Shown one piece after another: positions 12,301 to 25,400 of a stretch of 64,000 nt of DNA; position 1 is the first letter of the stretch, and each line of letters starts with the position of its first letter. The DNA lies in contig JABVXU010000176.1 of assembly GCA_013365365.1 (NCBI GenBank), forward strand, positions 1-64,000. The letters are read 5' to 3'. Source of the DNA: Cruorifilaria tuberocauda. Its lineage: Eukaryota; Nematoda; Chromadorea; Rhabditida; Onchocercidae. The translations under genes and the position numbers were made by a program. Under the pieces are notes generated by a model. That model was not told the origin of the DNA and searched no databases. It saw nothing but the letters and a program-made list of their open reading frames with translations.

Positions 12301-15300
12301 AGCTAATGATGGATAAAGTGAAAAAAAAAGAAAGCTAACAGTATTTCACATTAATTATCACGAAAAGATGGATGAAACAGTAAAATGAATTCTTTATCAG
12401 TTCCTTCCAGCAAATTCTCATCAACTTTGCTCTTTCTTTCTTTTCCTCTTTTCCAATTATTTTTTATTGTTTTATTTAAAAGTAAAGTTTTTTCTTATAA
12501 TTTTCAAACTAACAATCATTCATTTAATGCTCCAATGAACAGTTAGATTGTATGAATTGGCTAATAAAAGCATTAAGTGATAAGCGAGAAAAGAAATTTT
12601 TCACAAAAAGATATATTTTGATCGTTTAAAAAAGTTCATCGCTTTAATTTTCAAAAAATATCAGTGCAAAAAATTTCGCGATATTTATCAATTTGATAGA
12701 ATAAATGAAAAGATTGGATAAATCTCAAGTGAAGAAAAAAATTAATAAATTAATCCAATTTATTAAACAATCTAAGCTTGGCTTATTAATCAATCCAAGC
12801 TTAAAAAAAAAAAGGAAAATAGCAAAGCAAAAATATCAGAGGAATATAAAGTACGGCAAAATGTTGAACTGAGTAAGTGTTGAAAGTTGTTAAATTTAGA
12901 GGAAAATTGGGAAATTTTTTTTTTCAAAAATTCAAGAGTTCAATTATTCTTTTCCAATTGCACTTTTGTTTTTTATTTACCATCATTTGCTAGAATTTTT
13001 TTTTTTTGTTGTTGAATAAAATTTTGCTAAAGAACTGGCTAAGTTGATTCAATATTAAATCAATATGATAATATACTGATAATCGAATAACATGTTAACA
13101 AATGCAGGAGATATTAATCTTTTGGAAATCAGTCTTAATGTAATTTTTAATTTTTATATTTAATCCATTTGCAGTGCCGGTAAATAGGATCAACAATCTT
13201 TAGCAGTTTCAATTCGATTAAGGGAACAATTAGTATTATTTTCAATGACAAGAACAATAATAAATTGATAAACGAAAGTTGATTTGGTTATTTATGTCAT
13301 TTGAAACAATCTATTAATTGCAAAATATCAATTTAGAGTATTTCAATTATCAAATTCTGAAAATTGTTTTATAAATAGCACAAGAATATTTTGTAAATCA
13401 ATAAAACTAATTTTGAAATGGAAATAGTGATATAATAAATCATAATATGAAATTGCTTACTGATTAAAAGCAATCGATAAGAAATTAAATTTCCCAGTAA
13501 TATGAAAGCAAATTCAAATCAGATGCGAGGAGCAAAAAAAAAAGATAGGAAAGAAAGAGAAACTGAAATCTCCTCAAAAATTAATAAATTGAAAATTTTT
13601 ATGTTAAAATAATAATTCATAGAAGTCTTAGAGAAAAAAAAATTTATCATGATTAAAAGAAACCAATGAATTAGCATAATTTCTATAATAGCATTCAGCT
13701 TTTCAAAAGCTGCTGCTTAAAATGAGTATTAAAAAAAAATTAACAAAAATTTTTAGCACTATATTTATTTTAAAAATAAGTATTGAAGAGAGATAGATTG
13801 TAAAGATTTATGCCATTTTACTTTTTTTTTTCCTCAGTTTGAATATAATTTGTGTAAAGTTATCACTTTCAATCGAAAAAAAGTTATTAACAGTTATTAT
13901 CAGTTAAAGAAAAATATTTTGAAATAATTTAAATTAATCATAACTCAAAAAAAGAATTTGAAATGGTTTGAATTCCTCCTTTTTATTTTTTCGTCTCTTT
14001 TCCAATTCAAATTAAAAGTAATTTGTTACATTTAAGTTTAAATATCGATTCATTTGGATATATCCAATAATAAAGAATTTCAATCGATCCCGACCATTGT
14101 CACATCTGATGTGATAAATGATAAGAAGAAGAAGAATTAGTGAAAGTATTTAGAGCATTCTCTTATCAGCTTCTTTAATCAAAATTTAATTTTTCCAATT
14201 GAAAATTCAAAAAAGAAGTAAATGGGAAAAACGGAGTTATTGAATTTTATTATCATTTAATTTTCTAAACTTTATCAAGCTTTTAAAGCTAGAAAGAGGA
14301 AAATCAATCAGACATTTGCACAATGATAATCTAATAAATTAATTTAATTTATTTTCCAATTTCAATTATCACTAAAATGACGTATGGTACAAATGTAAAA
14401 AATTGCCAATAAAAAATTAAATTAATAGTAATATTAATAAAAATAAAAATTGACTTTTCATCTTAGCTCCAAAAAAATTTGGCAAATTAAAAGGATATGC
14501 ATTTAACAAATGATAAAATTCGAAAAGTTTAATTAATCATTTTTATATAATTAGTGAAAGTAACAATCATACTTATCTACTCTTCACTTCTTTTACCAGA
14601 AAGAAAATGAGAAAGGAAAGAATATCATGAAATTTCAACTTGAAATGGAATGTGATTTGACCGACTTATCACAAATGATTATTAAATATGAAATTTATCA
14701 ATGAACTGTTTCAACTAAAATATCTCGAAATTATCAATAATCAGATTTTAACATTTAAACTTTCGGATGAAAAATAAAAAGGATTTAAAAAAAAATGAAA
14801 AATAACTTGTTGTAAAATTGCATTGTTCAATAAATATTCCTGATTACTACAATTGAAAAATCAAAATTTTCATTTTTGTTTGCATGAAATAAATCTTAAC
14901 ATATTTGGCTTATCATAAAGTTAATTTGTTAACTGATAGCTTATCAGTGGTTTATAATCAGTGCAATAAAGTAGATTCTAATATTGAAGTATGTTATACT
15001 GAAGTGAAAAAACTTTAGATTTATAGATCATACTTTCTTAAATGGCTTATACTTAGCAGTTGGTTAGCATTAATCAAAATTTAAAAAGTGAATTTTTTTC
15101 TCTCGTCCACTTTCTGATAATCTCTGATAATTTCATTTGAAAATGGAAATTCCTTGAATCAGTTATAAAATCTTTTGGGAGAATTTCAGACGTTTTTAGG
15201 ATGAGAAGAAATGGAAAGAAAAAGATGTAAGTAAAACCATCATCTGTTAAGAAGTGAAAAGTTTTCTAATTGTGAATTTCTTTTAACAGACGTATTTTTT

Positions 15301-18300
15301 ACATTTGAAATACAATTCCCTAAGGAGATTGTATAGCAACCATTTCCGCGACAATTGCGCACAATTGTTTTGTTCATTTGAAAATTTAACTTCAATTCAA
15401 TCATTTCCTCTTTATTTCTCCCACTTTTTTTCTCCTTCAATCTTTTGCTACTTTTTTTCATATCTGAGAATAATGAAAAATAAAAAAGGAAGAATAGAGA
15501 GAAAAAAAATTTGAAAATTAAATGAAATCTTTTTACTTCCTGTCGTTTACAACTTTTCACTTCTCAAATAATAATTTTATAAAGTGAAGAAATTCCAAAT
15601 AAATTACGATATTCTCGATTTTTTTAAAGTTCAAATTTCATTCCTAAAAAAAAGAAAATGAAATAAGATGAAATCAAAAAAAAAAGACGGAAAAGTTTTT
15701 CTTAACTATCACATTCATTTCCTTAGAATTGCCCAATTGAAGCATTTCAAATTACTGCAAACGGAAATATTTGAATAAAGGAACTTTCAAAATTATTCAA
15801 ACTCATAAATTTAGCCTAAGACGAATTATTAGGCGTGTTGAAGATTTTTCTCTTCCTTTTTTTTCGCTTCAACGACGCCTAACACTCATTTCAAGCTTTT
15901 TTTCTTTGTGGTACAAAAAAGTTTGAAAGAATTTTCAATTTCAAATGATTCCTTCGACATTTCAAATCAAATTATTTTATAGCATTTGTTTTTGAGAAAT
16001 TAGCAGCTAATTTAGAAAAGAAAAAAATTTAATGCTAATGCTAATTATATACATACTATATATATACTGTATATATACATACTGTATATTACATATATAT
16101 ATATTGAATTATTATGCAAATTTTAAATTTAGAATTATACAAAAGTAGTTATAAATAGTTTTACAACCATAATTTATATTTTTTACGCTAACTTACTTGA
16201 CAATATATACTATTATAAAAGTTAAATACAGTAAAAATTTTATTTATCATAAGATTTAACCTTGTAATCGAAAGTGAAAAATTGAAAGTAAAAGTTGTAA
16301 TTATTTTTCCTGAATATAATTAAAAGGCTAATTTGATGAATTGCTATAACTTTAATTCATTTAATTCGCTATAATTTTAATACTTCACCTCTTTCTCTCT
16401 CTCTTTTCCTCTCTTTCTTCCTCTGCTTCATTTTTTAATATACAATTTAGTGTTGATACTCGAATTTAAATGTGAAAGCTGCTTACATGGCGAGAAAGAC
16501 TGATCAATCACTGATATAAGTGATCGCAATCAGTTTTTTTCCTTTTCATATTTTCTTATCAATTCTTATCAAAATCAACCTTTGTTGCCTAAGCGTTAGA
16601 GCGAATATTTGATGAATGTTTTAAAAATAAAACAAATCTGTTTGACCTATTTATTTTATCATATTTGGTATGCACTGAAATTCGCAATTTCATCCAAACT
16701 ATTTACAATGAATGTATCGCTGGCCGAAATTCAGAAAAATAGTGATAAATAATTGATAATAGAAAAAATGATAACAAATCGGTCAGAAAATGAAATTGTG
16801 CCATTCAAAAAACTTTCTATCAAGTAGGATTTCAACATATTTCCGCTTAAAAATTTATTATTAAAATTACTTCTTAATAATTAAAATTACTAATTAAATA
16901 TTAAAAATCGATTATTAAATATCAAAATTAGATTATTAAAATTAAAATCAACATCATTAAAATAATCCAGTAGTGACCATTTCTTGTTGATAATTGATAT
17001 TAGCATATTGGAATATTTATTTTCATTATTTTGAAATGTCACATAAATTTCACTATTCAAAATATTAATAATATTTTCCAGTTCTAATGAGAAATCGAAA
17101 AAGCCAAAAAATCCTTTATACAAAAATATTATAATCATAGAAAAATTTCATAAAGTTTTATTTTGAAAGAAGCATTTACCTGGAATTGTCAATTAAGTGA
17201 TTCATGATTGAACTTATCGGAAAATTTTGTTGATCAAGTAATTTATTAAAATTCATTAAGGAATTCAATCAATATAATTCATTAATTGAATTAATTTTAG
17301 TTATATAAACAAATCTTCGTGGTAATCATAATTACAAACCACTTAATTAATAATGTTTTAATTAAAATGCTTTCATGGTTAAAATATTTTTCCACTATGA
17401 ATTTTTCATCCTTCCTAATAAATAATGATAATTCGTTTGCTTCACCATTTTCAACTTCATGATCAACCTATTACTATGTTCAACTTCATGATCAACCTAT
17501 TATCTCTGTCTCTCTTTCTCTCTCTCCCTTACTCTCTTTCAATGAATCAACAAAAAACTCCGGAAATAAAAAATAATTGACTGATCACATGATAATTTTT
17601 TGTTTTTGTCAGTGCAAAATTCATACTTTCTACAGAAACAATTTGTTTATTATTCAATATTTCATCATTTCAGCGACAATTATGCCTATTACTTTGCTAG
17701 GCTTTTGTGATCAAATATAAGTAAGAGAGGATGATAAAAGTGAAAATATGTGATAATGATAAGTGAAGAGCGATAAATAGAGAGTTATGACGATAAATAG
17801 AACCAATTTAAAATAGTCACCGAAAATTCCATGAAAATTGGAAAAAAGGAATGAATCAGAAAGCATTGAGTGAAGCTTTTCTTTCTGAAAGTATATAGAA
17901 AACAAAAAATCCATTATACACATCTCGCAAATGATAAATCGCTATATCCGGAACGAAATCCGGAACAAAACCAAATATGATTTCAGTCTGAACAATGAAT
18001 AATTTCCAGTTCTCTTTTCAATCATTATAAATAAGGCTTATTTTGCAGTGTTAAATTATAACATATCTATTTTTAAATGTAAAAAAAGATATGTAATTTT
18101 AAAATTTCGCGTAAAATGCTGTATAAGTATAAGACGTAAAAAGCTGTGTAAGTAAAAGACGTAAAATATTTATATAAATGTCTTTCTTTAATATGGTATA
18201 TATTCACTGTACTAATAAAAATACCGTGTATATAAAATATATACGTAAAGAAAAAAGTAATACAACTTATTAACTAAATATGTCAAATACTTATACACAT

Positions 18301-19455
18301 CTTCTCCCTGAATCCAAATATGTTGCGTAAAAGAAAAAGTAAGGTAATTTATTAAGTAAAGTATACCGAATACTTATATACATATACTCCTTTAATATAT
18401 TGTACTAATAAAGAATGCAGTAGTTTTAGAAGTTTAAAAAGGACATCGATTATATGAATAATGAAGCAAAAAAAGATTCAATTTTCTTCTAATTTAAATC
18501 AATCCGATAGTAAATTAAATGATTCTAAGCAAATTTAATAATATTTATTATAATTGACAAGAAAAAAGAAAAGTAAAAAAGCAAAACTAGGGAAAAGAAT
18601 TCCAAAAAATTCTTATTTCACTCTGAAAATAAAAAAAAAGAAAAAAGAAATTCGTAATCAAATTTTTTCTTCGCACGTAAGTTGCATAATGGAAATCCTT
18701 ATGGTGATCATATATACATATATATATTATCAGAATTATCATTTTGTTATCAGCCTAGTTCTACTTTTATATTTGTATATACTGCTAGAAATCAGGGTAG
18801 AAATCACGATAATATGTCTGCATCTAGTCATTATTCTAAGTTAATCTAATTCGCTATAATCATGATTACGGATATATTTATATATAATATGCATTATAGA
18901 TTCATGCGATTCCTTTAATATTTGTTTTCACATACATTGTGAATTTATAAATATAATTTCTAACGTACTTACTATTATTTACATTTATATATTCATGCAT
19001 ATTGCATGCAATAAACAACTACAATCGCTTAGCGTAGTATGATTAAAGATAGATGATATGAAGATGAATTAAATTTGACCAACCAGGTAAAATTTCAGAT
19101 TGTTGTTGCCCTTTCTCCGTTGACATTGCTGATATGATATTGATGATAATATTGGTGATAATAATGATAAATTATTAGCTTTCAGCTTTCAACAAAGTAA
19201 TGCAACGTAAATTTCTTACAGCTTAAACCTAAATATACTTAGTCTTAAACTTATTTCATCCGATCAAAAAGCAATGGGAGGTGCAATCAGGATGTGTGGA
19301 ATGCACAGGAATTCATAGTTTTTTTTTTTTTTTGCCATTACTTATTTATATTGTTATGTCTAATTCTTCCTCCCTCTCTCTCCTTCTCTCCATCTTCTAA
19401 TTAATTTCGTATTTTCCTAAATTTCTTAAAAATAAATCATTTTATCATCTCTTCC

Positions 19456-19486
<31 letters not shown>

Positions 19487-22400
19487 TTCTCTTCTTGGAA
19501 AAGAAGAAAGAAAAGGAATCTTTTCCCATTTCAAAACTCGTGATAATCATTTCTGTGAACAAACAAACTTTTCAAGTTTTAAAACTCGTGATAATCATTT
19601 TAATGAACTTAATTCTTAACAACACTCTTCCTTCTCTTACCTTCCGTCTATTTATTTTATCCAACTATCACATGTTATCTCTTCATCCTTCTTATCATTC
19701 CTTGTTATCTTTTCCTCATGTCAACTTGTTGACCTTTTCCTTTTTGTTACTCTTTTTTATTTCAATTTAATTTTATGCATAATAAGGGAGAAGCAAAAAG
19801 AAGAGGAAGAGGAGGAAAAGGAAAAGGAAAAGAAGAAGAGGAAGAGGAGGAAAAGGAAAAGGAAAAGAAGAGGAAGAGGAGGAAAAGGAAAAGGAAAAGA
19901 AGAGGAAGAGGAGGAAAAGGAAAGGAAAGAGGAAGAGGAAGAGGAGGAAAAGGAAAAGGAAAGAGGGAGAGGAAGAGGAGGAAAAGGAAAAGGAAGGAGG
20001 AATACCTGTCTAGCTATAAAAGAAAAAGTTATTCATGAAAATTCAGTATGGCCTAAAGAGATTTCGTTATCATAATATTATAAAAATCAAGCGAACATAA
20101 GCAATTTTCGTTTCCAACATAATATCATCACATTTAAAAAAAAAAAAAAACTTTAAAATAATTTTCATGAAAGAAAAGAGCGTAACTTCCGGATTGTTTG
20201 ATGTTAAAATGTAAAATGATTGAAGTTATGAAAGAAGAGTATTTAATATCCCATTTTCAAATAACAATGATATTGATTGCAAGTGAAAAACATCGTCGTC
20301 ATCTAGTGTTATCTTCACTAATGATGACGTGATGACGTGTATCATCCACTTGATCCGTCTTATCCCTCGAAGTAAGATTAGCTGTATATTAATGTAAGCT
20401 AATAGAAAACATTAAATTTTAACTGAAACAAAACAATGAATGTTTTCTTTTTGCTTTTAAAATTTATTTGAAATATTGATCTGATTAAAGAACGTTCAAT
20501 TTATTATCATTGTAATCTGATATATCACAGAAGAAATTATAATTAATAATCATAGATTATTTTTCGTATCCCTAAAATATATGTAAATAAGGATTCATCT
20601 GTTTATTCATTTAATGCAAAAAAAAAATCCTTTCACAAAATCTTAAATATAAACAAACAATCATCAAATCATTATAAAATCATTGTCTATCTTAGTGTTA
20701 TACAACACTTTAAAATTGTGAAGAGATGATTATTTACGATGGATAAGCTTAGTTTTGCCGTATATTACTTATCAATAATCAATGAAGTATTTTAAGGATA
20801 ATATTATTGGAAAATATTATTGAGAAATTTTCAGCATTTCCAAATAAACAAAACTTGAAATATTTTCCCTATGCAAATAATTTCCCTTTATATCTAAATA
20901 TTAACATCAGTGGTAAAGACTTTTTCTTTTTTTTCAATAATAATATTGAGATTAAACTTTTTTATTGCATCCAAATTTCGATAAGAAACGATTATTTCAA
21001 ATACTGTAATATGACAAGAATTCATAAACCGATTTTCAAATATTTATTAAATTTGAAAATTATAAAAAGATGAATTTGAAAAAGTTATCTTAACTTCCTA
21101 ATCGGTTAAAGTTATAATTATCAAATGACAATATTCAAATGGACAAAATCATAACGTAAAAATGAATTAAACTTAAATGTCAAGAGGATGTTACTTTTTC
21201 ACGTGAAATTTCTTTGTGAGACTTGCAAATATAGCAAAAACAACTGAAAACTAATAATTTTCAACTGTTGATAAATGCTTGATAACTTAGCTAGTATTAC
21301 TTTAATCAAATTAATGCATTTATCTGTCTCATCTAACATTCCATGCATTTTTTAATTTTCCTTGATCATTTTTTTCTATCGATTGAGTAAAATTGCGTAA
21401 TTTATACGTCGTATCCGTGACATACAAGACATACACAGACCCACATACATGACATACACAATTGTATATTTGTGTGATTATACGTAACGTGCATTAAAAC
21501 GTATCATTGAACTCATTTATATTATTAATATTAATGATGATTTAAAAAATTTTTTAAATTAAAAAACATTAAAATTTGACAATTTAAAATTTATCATCTA
21601 AAAATATTAAAATACTAAATAAAAAAACAAAAAACTATTAAAAAAACAGAAACATGCAAATATTTACCTTTACTGCTTTTCAACTTCCACTCCATATCAC
21701 GTATCAATGAATCGATGTGATCACGGCCAAGACGTTCTTTTTGCTGAAATTAAATGAAGAAATTGATGAGTATCGAATATTTTCAATTTTTTAAACGATT
21801 GGAAACTTTTTAAATGCTGAATTATTGCAATTTGTTTTAGTGAAAATTTTGAGAAAAAGATTTTTTTTTTCAAAAGTTGAAATTTACTTCATAGATACTT
21901 CCCATGCTTTGTGGTGCTGGTAAATCTCGAAGTTGCGATTGTTTGAATTGATTTGCGATACGTTGCGTTTTTGTCAAACCTATAATTTGACATATTTTGG
22001 CATAGTTTACAACATCAAAGTCACGGAACATCTCCTCATGAAAATTCACATTCACGTTTGATTATCATCAAACAAAGGTCAAACGTCAACTTTCTTCCAA
22101 TTATTTGAAAACTTATCCTATCGATTGCTTAATCTATTTCAATTTCAATTAATTAAAATATTTATTATTAAATATTCGAAAATTAATTTTCATTTTTATT
22201 AATTTATCCTGATAAAAATGCAGTAAGACAATAAAATTTTATAGAATTGAAAATATAAAGGTAAAATATGTAACTGTACTACATTATTTTAAAAGCCGAT
22301 TGAAAAATTCCAATTTTATCAATAAATTTTACTAATTCATTCACTCATAATTTTGCTATTACTTTTAATTAATTATTTGAAATAATGATAAAATATATAA

Positions 22401-25400
22401 CGAATAGTTATAACTCAAAAAAATGCCAACTTTGATCCCGAAGTTCCTTAACAAATTGATAAGATCTATTGATATTATTGTTTTGCATACATCCTCTATT
22501 ATGATAAGCATCTTGTGGTGAATCCATTACTGTATAAGCTGGTGTTTGTGTTGCATATGCTCGAATATACGATTTCGGATCCGTAATATACGGTACATCA
22601 TCCGGTATTATTCCATCGCTGCTTGAAAGATAGAAGAATGAATCCTTTTTGAAAGTTTTGCGAATATTAGTTTGAATTTACTTAGAGCTTATATTTTATA
22701 CTTGATGATTTATACTTTTAACTTAAATACATTACTCATAAAAGTTAATCATATCAATGGATAAAATTCAAATACTAAAAATACTATACAAAAGAAAAAA
22801 ATGGAAATGTTAAGGCAGCATTTAAATTAATTACGCTTTCATGTTTATCTCAAAAATAACTGTTATAAATTTGCACGTGAAAAATTATATTTTCCATGCA
22901 AAAATAATGTCGCTTAAGATAAAAGTTATAATTAATAAATATATAATTACTTTAATACTATTTGCAATATTATCTAAACCAATGGTTTCAAGTAATTACT
23001 TTCGCATAAGTAATTACTAATTATATTTTCATACCTTACTTATATGTCAAAATTAGTTTCACATGGTTCATGTAAAGAAAAATATGAGGCGCAAAAACCG
23101 CTTTTTTTTCATTTTTGGCTAATATTGCTTTTAATCAAAGAGCATTATAAAATATCAGTGTGTTGCGAGATTGACCTAGATTGTAAAATTTTTAATTTTA
23201 AGTACATAAAACTATTGCACGACTTGAGCATATTTCATTTGTGAACGAATAAATTAAGTTACAAATATATGATAAATGATAAATTATGAATGAATTATGG
23301 AAAATTATTAAATGAGCAAATTAATGATTATTTAAATAAGTTATCAATTTTACCTGAAAAATTATCATCAATATTTCGATGATAATTAAATACATTATTA
23401 AGATTAACAAAAATTGCATTCATTATCAGATATCAGAATTTGTTAAGAAGTGAAATGTTTACCTTTGATGTTGAAAGGAAGAATATTGCTGCTGATTACT
23501 CTGATAAGGTAAAATTGGTATAGTTCGTGATTGTTGCTGATTATTGTAATAAGATGAAAATGGCTTAGGTTGTGATTGCTGCTGATTACTGTGATAAGTT
23601 GAAAATGGCATAGTTTGTGATTGCTGTTGAAATGCTGACCGTTCAGTATATGGTATATTATTTAGCTGAAATAATAGAAGAATTAAATTATTTAAAAATG
23701 ATTAGACAAAACTTTAGGAAGCAGTTGAAAGGTTAGATATGATGGATATTTGAAACAACAAAGAGAACTATTGCTTCTTTTCCAATCATTGATTTTTCAT
23801 AAAGTTAATTTAAAATTAGTAAACAACAAATGGATGAAAGGAATAGAAAAATAAATTATTCGACAATAGTTTTAAAGATTAATCTCTTTCTTTTAAATTC
23901 AATAAAATCTTTTAACTTGTTAGAAAGAAGTAAAGTATTTTTAAAATTCCATTATTAAAAGGTATCAATTATTTAATTAGCAACTCAGATACCAAATTTT
24001 GATTGTTTTCCAAAAAATCATTATCAAAATTTTTGTATTTGTTTTTTATAGAATTACCATAGAAATTACAGTAGAATTCAAAAATAAATAAGAAGTTATT
24101 CTTAAAAGTAAAACAATTTTTAAAGAATTAATAATTAAGGTTACCTAAACTTATATTTTCCATAACTTTATATTTTAACTTTTCTCTTCATTTTCATCCT
24201 TATTTTTTTATCTTTTTTATTTCGTAGTGAAGAGAATTATCACCTTCCTTTGTATAATCAAATATCGAAATGATAAGAATAGTCAATTCATTGTCTGATA
24301 TTACAGCAGAACGAGAGATAGGGATGCAATAAATTTACTTTATTTAATGACTGATAACGCCTGAACTGATAACTGATAATGTTAAATTGATAACACTAAG
24401 TCATCGTGTACGTGTGATAATTTAAAGTATTCATTGATGATTACACAATTAAATAAAGATATCCATCTAACATTCTTCACTGTTTACATCATTAATATTA
24501 CGAAAGGATTTATTTAACAAAATATTGCCGAATATTTATTCCACTTAACTTACTTTCCATTATTATATCTGATTATTCAAACTTATAAATGAGCTTACAA
24601 CTTTCATATGTTTTCATTCTGAATTTGTGTCTATGGAAAATAAAAATCAACTTAAAAAAGGAGTATTTCAAGCAGAGAAGTATGAAAATGTTTAAGTAGT
24701 TTAAATGTTTGAAAGTTAAAAAAAGATTTCATTGCTTAAGAGTTGAAAAAAAGCTAAAAAATGAAATTTCAAGAAAACTTTAGTGTATGAAAGTTTGGAG
24801 AATGGTTGAATTCTTGAGAACTGAAGATGAACTTCAACGTGTGGATGTTTAGGAACCTAATATAATGATGAAGCATTCGAAGATTGATGATAGCTTATAT
24901 CAGTTCTGAGGCGATGAGAAAAAAATCTTTTTAAATGGACTTTTTTTTGAAAATCTGTTCATTTTGCTGTACTTTTTTTCTTTGAAAAATTTGTTGCATT
25001 TTTTATCAGAAGAGAAAATATGTGATAAATTTAATGCTATCGAAATTTGCAATAAATAATTAGTTAATTTTTAAGTAATAAAGTAATGTAGTACTGTGGA
25101 TATTGCTATTTAGTTATTTAATTCTTGATATTATTTAATTAATTTCGAATTCTGAGCAAATCTAAGTGATAAATTCGTTTTATAGATTGTTGAATTGAAA
25201 TAGGAACATCAACAATTCAATTAAAAAGTAAATTACAAACTATATCCAAAATCTAATTATATTACTTAATGCAATAATACTTCGATTATCACAATAATTA
25301 GTTTAAAAATAAAATGAAAAAAGTTAAATGTCGATATTTGATGAAATTTTAAGAAAAAAAATATAATTAAATATTTTCATGAAGAGGTAGATAATAGTAA

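Larger units (their letters stand above)
11816..21667 (-). other. 9.85-kb zyx-1 intron separating N-terminus from LIM domains
   Basis: The exon ending ...LKSSK+G (21668) joins LIM1 (AT+AAC, giving D-N-C) in correct phase across this intron. It contains GA/CT microsatellites, a hairpin, a TA-rich stretch at about 16050-16110, a (GACATACA)-like short repeat at about 21418-21462, and the polypurine minisatellite at 19.8-20.0 kb. Open frames inside it (15240-15560, 16890-17138, 17711-17923, 18554-18844, 20807-21073) are low-complexity and lack splice context. No nested gene is supported. An internal promoter for LIM-only transcripts would have to lie here. Confidence 0.6.

Noticed and set aside
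15240..15560. 106-codon minus-strand frame in the zyx-1 intron, considered as a nested gene or extra exon
   Set aside because: Phe- and Lys-rich low complexity; the exons on either side already join in phase without it.
19775..20038. 87-codon K/E/R/G-rich frame
   Set aside because: Created entirely by the polypurine minisatellite; no non-repetitive coding sequence.
21980..22055. N-terminal extension of the zyx-1 exon (FHEEMFRDFDVVNYAKI...) as a separate start
   Set aside because: Phase-consistent splicing uses the TTATAG acceptor after it; the extension has no acceptor of its own. An alternative start there cannot be fully excluded.
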